Below, in pieces: positions 48,400-51,728 of a DNA stretch of 51,728 bases (its first letter is position 1; each line of letters starts with the position of its first letter). Both the position numbers and the translations under genes were made by a program. The DNA comes from a virus, in the IMG/VR virus record IMGVR_UViG_3300042945_002137, positions 1 to 51,728 of that record, one strand, 5' to 3'. The notes beneath the pieces were generated by a model. The model was not told where the DNA came from. It made no database searches and saw nothing but the letters and a program-made list of their open reading frames with translations.

Positions 48400-48474
48400 T
48401 CCGAGATAGCACAGCGGCAGTGCAGTTGACTGTTAATCAATTGGTCGTAGGTTCGATCCCTACTCTCGGAGCCA
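48400..48474 (+). tRNA. tRNA-Asn (GTT)
   Basis: Acceptor TCCGAGA/TCTCGGA, anticodon loop CTGTTAA, T-loop TTCGATC, discriminator G and CCA. Confidence 0.95.
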
Positions 48475-48475
48475 A

Positions 48476-48742
48476 TTAACCTAAACGACTAAGAATGTTT
48501 AATGCTCTTGTTCTTAGTTTGTTTACAAATTCACTTTCACTTAGAATTCCTTTTTCTAAGTTACATTTTCTACAAGTTACTTGTAGATTATCATAAGTAG
48601 TCTTACCGCCTTGACTTTCTGGTATAACATGATCTAAATGTACTTCTGAATTTGTTAAGTCTACATCACAGTAGACACAACGAAGTCCATCACGTTCTAT
48701 TACCATTCGGCGTAGGTTAAAGGGTATTCTATCTTTTGCCAT
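48476..48742 (-). CDS. HNH endonuclease
   Basis: 88 residues. CVYC and CRKC zinc knuckles flank HLDHVIPESQGGKTTYDNLQ, the HNH core. Size and position between tRNAs fit a free-standing homing-type nuclease. TATAAATA on the minus strand ends 5 bases before the ATG and there is no Shine-Dalgarno. Confidence 0.92.
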   Translation of the reverse strand: MAKDRIPFNLRRMVIERDGLRCVYCDVDLTNSEVHLDHVIPESQGGKTTYDNLQVTCRKCNLEKGILSESEFVNKLRTRALNILSRLG

Positions 48743-48747
48743 CGGAT

Positions 48748-48755
48748 TATTTATA
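48748..48755 (-). promoter_or_regulatory. T4-type late promoter box, leaderless geometry
   Basis: Minus-strand TATAAATA, then ATCCG, then the HNH ATG. Late promoters start about 6 bases after the box, which is the A of ATG. Confidence 0.65.
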
Positions 48756-48764
48756 AATGGTTAT

Positions 48765-48838
48765 GCCCTCATAGCTCAAAAGTAGAGCACTCGACTGATA
48801 ATCGAAAGACGTAGGAGCGTTACCTTCTGAGGGTACCA
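48765..48838 (+). tRNA. tRNA-Ile (GAT) with degenerate T-arm
   Basis: Acceptor GCCCTCA/TGAGGGT, D-arm AGCTC...GAGC, anticodon loop CTGATAA and CCA are normal. The T-arm is GTAGG-AGCGTTA-CCTTC: one stem mismatch and no TTCGA consensus in the loop. It may be inactive or decaying. Confidence 0.75.
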
Positions 48839-48848
48839 AAACTCGCGT

Positions 48849-48924
48849 TTGTTGACCGCGTAAAGTAGGATAAATTGTCAACAACAGACCCCCGCTTTAC
48901 TAGATTGTGCGGTGAACAATCTAG
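48849..48924 (+). promoter_or_regulatory. Structured leader: pseudoknot-like pairing plus hairpin
   Basis: TTGTTGAC (48849-48856) pairs with GTCAACAA (48877-48884); GTAAAG (48860-48865) pairs with CTTTAC (48895-48900), so the two helices cross. CTAGATTGT (48900-48908) pairs with ACAATCTAG (48916-48924). All lie upstream of the 48942 gene. Confidence 0.45.
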
Positions 48925-48941
48925 ACCGATTAAATACACAT

Positions 48942-49190
48942 ATGAAAGATCTGTTAGAAAAACTACCGCAATTGCTAGGCATGATGCCACAAATTGTACA
49001 ATTTCTAAAGTACATTCCTATTCTTATGATTTTAGCAGGTATAGGCTACGGGATATATTTCTGGACACAGAATTATAAAGATCCTTATATTTGCGTAAAC
49101 AATCAAGTTTTTGAACAACTAAGAGTAGACAGTGATGTCTATGTGTTCAAAGGCGACACTTGTGTTGATGCCAAAGACATAAAAGAATAA
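48942..49190 (+). CDS. Small membrane-anchored protein
   Basis: 82 residues from ATG 48942. One membrane helix (FLKYIPILMILAGIGYGIYF, about 20-40) then a small domain with two cysteines (YICVNN, DTCVDA). TTAAATA ends 5 bases before the ATG; no Shine-Dalgarno. Similar small Cys-containing membrane proteins occur in marine myoviruses; function unknown. Confidence 0.7.
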   Translation: MKDLLEKLPQLLGMMPQIVQFLKYIPILMILAGIGYGIYFWTQNYKDPYICVNNQVFEQLRVDSDVYVFKGDTCVDAKDIKE

Positions 49191-49193
49191 TCT

Positions 49194-49267
49194 GGGGGAT
49201 TAGTTAAATGGGATAACATCGGCTTTGCAAGCCGAGATTAACAGTTCGATTCTGTTATCCTCCACCA
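49194..49267 (+). tRNA. tRNA-Ala (TGC)
   Basis: Acceptor GGGGGAT/ATCCTCC (one G-U), anticodon loop TTTGCAA, T-loop TTCGATT and CCA. Confidence 0.94.
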
Positions 49268-49273
49268 TACAAT

Positions 49274-49347
49274 TGGGGCATAGTGAAGTGGCATCACACC
49301 GGATTTTGATTCCGTTATTCTTGGTTCGATTCCAAGTGCCCCTGCCA
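49274..49347 (+). tRNA. tRNA-Gln (TTG)
   Basis: Acceptor TGGGGCA/TGCCCCT with a U-U first pair (glutaminyl-tRNA synthetase normally opens a weak 1-72 pair), anticodon loop TTTTGAT, T-loop TTCGATT, discriminator G and CCA. Confidence 0.92.
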
Positions 49348-49348
49348 T

Positions 49349-49423
49349 ATCGCTTTCGTATAATGGATAATACGCTAGGCTACGAACCTGGAAATAGGAG
49401 TTCGATTCTCTTAGGCGATGCCA
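49349..49423 (+). tRNA. tRNA-Arg (ACG)
   Basis: Acceptor ATCGCTT/AGGCGAT, anticodon loop CTACGAA, T-loop TTCGATT, discriminator G and CCA. The A34 would be edited to inosine by host TadA. Confidence 0.94.
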
Positions 49424-49426
49424 AAT

Positions 49427-50137
49427 TTACATTAAGGATTCGCCAGATTGAAACTTACGCATAACTTCATCTAAATGACTAATAGCATCGTAAGGTACTC
49501 CTGGAGGTAATCCTGCTCGTGTTCTACGTATATCAATTAAAAAACACAATCGATACTCGTCGGTATAATTGTGTGCTGAATGCACAAATTGATTATTGAA
49601 CGCAAATATATCGTCCCAACGAACTTCTTCTCCATAAACTTCAAAGAAGATTTCTCCTTGAGGAACGATTAAAGGAATGTGTATGCGTATGAATTCTCCT
49701 GATCTATTTTCTATACCAGTATGTCTGTTTATAACAGAATTTGGTGCAAGAATAGAATAGTTTGCTATAGGACAATCATCACCATATTCATGCATTAATT
49801 TAAAAGCAGTAGGAAATCTTTTAATTATATCGTCATCAGTTTGTTGCCAAAAAGTATTTGCATCTCTATGTTCATACTTTAAACTATGAACACGCCAGCG
49901 ACTAATGTCTGGAGTTTTGTTTTTATCTTGGACAAGATAATTTTGAACAGCAGGCGGTAGATCTCCTCTACTATTTAAATTAGTCGGAGTATTTTTAGCA
50001 GCTTCTTCTAGATTGTTAAACCCTTTTAAGAATTCTTCTCGTAATGCATCCTGATAGCTCATAAGATAATCTGCTATAGGTATTTCGTGTCTACGGTAAA
50101 TTCTTTGTGGGAGTTCTGTTAAATTAGTTGTTTGCAT
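49427..50137 (-). CDS. Aspartyl/asparaginyl beta-hydroxylase-like protein
   Basis: 236 residues. NSVINRHTGIENRSGEFIRI and HIPLIVPQGEIFFEVYGEEV, with FVHSAHNYTDEYRLCFLIDI, form the AspH-like fold with the two iron His (HTG and HSAHN) and the Arg of the C-terminal strand. These hydroxylate side chains of proteins or small molecules using 2-oxoglutarate; target unknown. TAAATA ends 4 bases before the ATG on the minus strand. Confidence 0.85.
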   Translation of the reverse strand: MQTTNLTELPQRIYRRHEIPIADYLMSYQDALREEFLKGFNNLEEAAKNTPTNLNSRGDLPPAVQNYLVQDKNKTPDISRWRVHSLKYEHRDANTFWQQTDDDIIKRFPTAFKLMHEYGDDCPIANYSILAPNSVINRHTGIENRSGEFIRIHIPLIVPQGEIFFEVYGEEVRWDDIFAFNNQFVHSAHNYTDEYRLCFLIDIRRTRAGLPPGVPYDAISHLDEVMRKFQSGESLM

Positions 50138-50160
50138 CCGATATTTATTATTATAACAAT

Positions 50161-50236
50161 GGTGTCCTTAATGTAGTGGCCTGCATACTAGTCTGTGAAA
50201 CTGGAAGTACCGGATCGATACCGGTAGGACACCCCA
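50161..50236 (+). tRNA. tRNA-His (GTG)
   Basis: Acceptor GTGTCCT/AGGACAC with the extra G(-1) at 50161 opposite C73, the tRNA-His hallmark; anticodon loop CTGTGAA; T-loop ATCGATA deviates from TTCGA; CCA encoded. Confidence 0.93.
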
Positions 50237-50238
50237 AT

Positions 50239-50314
50239 GCTGCTTTAGCTGATGTGGTCATAGCGGCGGTCTGAAGAGCCGTTGAACTTGGTTCAATTCC
50301 AAGAGGCAGCACCA
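50239..50314 (+). tRNA. tRNA-Phe (GAA)
   Basis: Acceptor GCTGCTT/AGGCAGC, anticodon loop CTGAAGA, T-loop TTCAATT and CCA. Confidence 0.94.
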
Positions 50315-50321
50315 AAAAGAC

Positions 50322-50350
50322 TTGACAAGTATTAAACTAGAACATATAAT
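50322..50350 (+). promoter_or_regulatory. Consensus sigma70-type promoter for the last tRNAs
   Basis: TTGACA (50322-50327), 17 bases, TATAAT (50345-50350). It restarts transcription within the tRNA array before tRNA-Glu. Confidence 0.9.
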
Positions 50351-50391
50351 TATGAAATAGTTTAACGCTTCTTTAACAATTTAAGTTTTAC

Positions 50392-50467
50392 GTCCCGTTC
50401 ATCTAGAGGCCTAGGATACCGCCCTTTCACGGCGGGTACACGAGTTCGAATCTCGTACGGGACGCCA
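50392..50467 (+). tRNA. tRNA-Glu (TTC)
   Basis: Acceptor GTCCCGT/ACGGGAC, anticodon loop CTTTCAC, T-loop TTCGAAT, discriminator G and CCA. Confidence 0.96.
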
Positions 50468-50548
50468 TATTGAAACACATTATTAGTGACGCTGGGAAGG
50501 ACAAGATTCAGCGGTAAATAAATCCTTCATTAGTGTGTTTCAATATGG
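50465..50548 (+). ncRNA. Structured tRNA spacer C (CCA-to-GG stem)
   Basis: A perfect 15-pair stem, 50465-50479 with 50534-50548, begins at the CCA of tRNA-Glu and ends at the first GG of tRNA-Val. Within the 54-base loop CGCTG pairs with CAGCG and GAAGGA with TCCTTC in crossing order, a pseudoknot candidate. It shares the AAACACA/TGTGTTT core with spacer B. Confidence 0.72.
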
Positions 50549-50622
50549 GAAGTTAGCTCAGTTGGTAGAGCGTCGCCCTTACAAGGCGAATGTCGGCGGT
50601 TCGAACCCGTCACTTCCTACCA
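50547..50622 (+). tRNA. tRNA-Val (TAC)
   Basis: Acceptor GGGAAGT/ACTTCCT, anticodon loop CTTACAA, T-loop TTCGAAC and CCA. Confidence 0.95.
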
Positions 50623-50627
50623 AATTT

Positions 50628-50720
50628 CCTTCGGTAGTGTAACGGTAGCACGACGAGATTTATAACCTCGATTCGCTAGATGGGCGGTTAGAGAAGGTTC
50701 GAATCCTTCCCGAAGGACCA
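50628..50720 (+). tRNA. Class II tRNA with apparent TAT anticodon
   Basis: Acceptor CCTTCGG/CCGAAGG, A73 and CCA, long variable arm, T-arm GAAGG-TTCGAAT-CCTTC: a leucine-type body. The anticodon arm reads CGAGA-TTTATAA-CCTCG with an A-C closing mismatch, giving TAT where tRNA-Leu would have TAA. The amino acid is undetermined (Leu by body, Ile by anticodon). Confidence 0.8.
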
Positions 50721-50739
50721 ATATTAGTATAAGTATTAT

Positions 50740-50829
50740 GGAAGTGTGGCAGAGTCCGGTTTATTGCACCTGTCTTGAAAACAGACGAGTCGAAAGGCTC
50801 CGTGGGTTCGAATCCTACCACTTCCGCCA
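50740..50829 (+). tRNA. tRNA-Ser (TGA)
   Basis: Class II: acceptor GGAAGTG/CACTTCC, anticodon loop CTTGAAA, long variable arm, T-loop TTCGAAT, discriminator G and CCA. Confidence 0.95.
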
Positions 50830-50843
50830 ACAAGGAGATTGTT

Positions 50844-51137
50844 ATGAGCACAGAAGCAGATAAGTTTCACCATAGCAAGAGGCTTCATAAAGACGAAGTG
50901 GCCATTGATAGACAGGTTCGTATTGCTAAAGATTACTACATGCATCATAACGGTCGTTGGAAGTATTTAGAACAGCCACATCGCAATCATAAAAAGCATA
51001 TATTGAACTGTGGTGATCCTAAGTGCTATATGTGTGGCAATCCTCGCAAGATGTTTAAAGAAGAAACTATGCAAGAACGTAAACATAAACAAGATAAATT
51101 TTATAGAGATAATGGAAAAGATATAGAAGATGTATGA
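50844..51137 (+). CDS. Small zinc-knuckle phage protein
   Basis: 97 residues from ATG 50844 after AAGGAGATTGTT. Basic and His-rich, with CGDPKCYMCGNPRKMF (C-x4-C-x2-C) as a possible metal site together with a neighbouring His. The CGNPRK block is widespread in tailed phages, function unknown. It overlaps the next gene by 8 bases. Confidence 0.75.
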   Translation: MSTEADKFHHSKRLHKDEVAIDRQVRIAKDYYMHHNGRWKYLEQPHRNHKKHILNCGDPKCYMCGNPRKMFKEETMQERKHKQDKFYRDNGKDIEDV

Positions 51138-51345
51138 AGTAAATTATAAAGATGTTGATGGTGTTAATTGTTGTGAAGAATTTGAAAATCTAAATCTAGC
51201 GATAGATCGTAGTAAAGTATTAAACAAATTTGTTACTATTAGTTTTAATGGTAATCAACTAGTAGGAAAGTTTGGTGTAGACAGTGTGGAACAAGGTTGT
51301 TTGCCCAATGGTGATAAGTATAATTGGAAAAAACGTAGGCTATAA
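51130..51345 (+). CDS. Small unknown protein
   Basis: 71 residues starting inside the previous gene. Beta-rich (YEVNYKDVDG; FVTISFNGNQLVGKFG) with a basic end (WKKRRL). No family recognised. Confidence 0.62.
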   Translation: MYEVNYKDVDGVNCCEEFENLNLAIDRSKVLNKFVTISFNGNQLVGKFGVDSVEQGCLPNGDKYNWKKRRL

Positions 51346-51347
51346 AG

Positions 51348-51728
51348 ATGATTCAAGATTTCCTCTATAAATTTTATGATGTTCCAAATTTAGAAAAAAT
51401 CCAACAAACTATTTGGAATCATATTCCTGATAGTTATAAAAAACTACAGCTTTATGTCTCTGCTGATTTAAAATTAATGCAGAAATGCAAAGAGTTAGTT
51501 GAAGCTATAGATAGTTTTCATAGTTGGGACGATGTTTATACTATAGGAATTATTATTGCACAACCAAATTCTGCACACAATATTCATACAGACAGCGGTT
51601 TTCCATTAGTGCAAAACAAATATTGTTTTAACATACCAATAGCAAATACAGAAAACACAGATACTATTTTTTATAAATTAAAAGAAGGTAAAAAAGCACA
51701 ATTTACGACTCAAACACACGGCGATCCG
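51348..51728 (+). CDS. 2-oxoglutarate-oxygenase-like protein, 3' truncated by window
   Basis: Open from ATG 51348 to the window end (127 residues). IIIAQPNSAHNIHTDSGF carries an HxD pair like the oxygenase-like proteins at 46527 and 31891. The distal His lies beyond the window. Starts 2 bases after the previous stop. Confidence 0.65.
   Translation, partial: MIQDFLYKFYDVPNLEKIQQTIWNHIPDSYKKLQLYVSADLKLMQKCKELVEAIDSFHSWDDVYTIGIIIAQPNSAHNIHTDSGFPLVQNKYCFNIPIANTENTDTIFYKLKEGKKAQFTTQTHGDP

Overview
The window is an AT-rich, gene-dense stretch (about 115 features called here) of a large tailed phage, most like a marine T4-like myovirus. Signs of this are split-gene class I ribonucleotide reductase (nrdA/nrdB), a PAAR spike tip, a beta-helix tail fibre, an endolysin-holin pair, many small translationally coupled genes of marine-myovirus type, TAAATA late-promoter-like boxes, a tmRNA and a 16-tRNA array. 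The host looks like a Gram-negative heterotroph. Lipoproteins, a phosphate porin and a PstS of proteobacterial type are present, and a 23-residue PqqA peptide points to a PQQ-using host such as a methylotroph. The host assignment is inference.

Layout. 1-10000: mostly structural or unknown marine-phage genes, a PD-(D/E)XK nuclease and a tail fibre. 10000-16650: nrdA, Fe/Mn superoxide dismutase, nrdB, flavin halogenase, glutaredoxin and PAAR. 16650-19100: deoxyribonucleotidase-like HAD, an H1-like (Hc1) protein plus two tiny basic proteins, IscU and IscA. 19150-21500: lysis pair and three envelope proteins. 21500-26800: membrane coiled-coil protein, ribosomal protein bS21, exonuclease, DnaK, Hsp20. 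26800-28370: ClpS, heme oxygenase and a bilin reductase. 28370-32710: unknowns, a zincin-like protein, a minus-strand fatty-acid desaturase, a Cys-rich broken frame and a Bfd-like ferredoxin. 32709-33107: a circularly permuted two-piece tmRNA. 33127-36721: two B12/radical-SAM proteins and an amidotransferase-like protein. 36717-41018: a phosphate-starvation block (PlcP-like phosphoesterase, small protein, glycosyltransferase, PstS, phosphate porin) with shared PHO-box-like repeats. 41087-46306: two overlapping secreted proteins, membrane proteins, rubrerythrin and DUF3501. 46415: pqqA. 47157-50829: promoters, tRNAs, structured spacers, HNH and AspH-like genes. 50844-51728: small unknowns and a truncated oxygenase-like gene.

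Regulation seen in the bases. Ten near-consensus sigma70-type promoters all have a 17-base spacer. Two place the predicted start of transcription on the ATG (leaderless), and two interlock with terminators. About ten other genes have a TAAATA box ending 4-7 bases before the ATG and no Shine-Dalgarno. Themes are host metabolism under stress: phosphate and lipid remodelling, iron-sulfur, oxidative and protein-folding stress, PQQ cofactor supply, and translation support.
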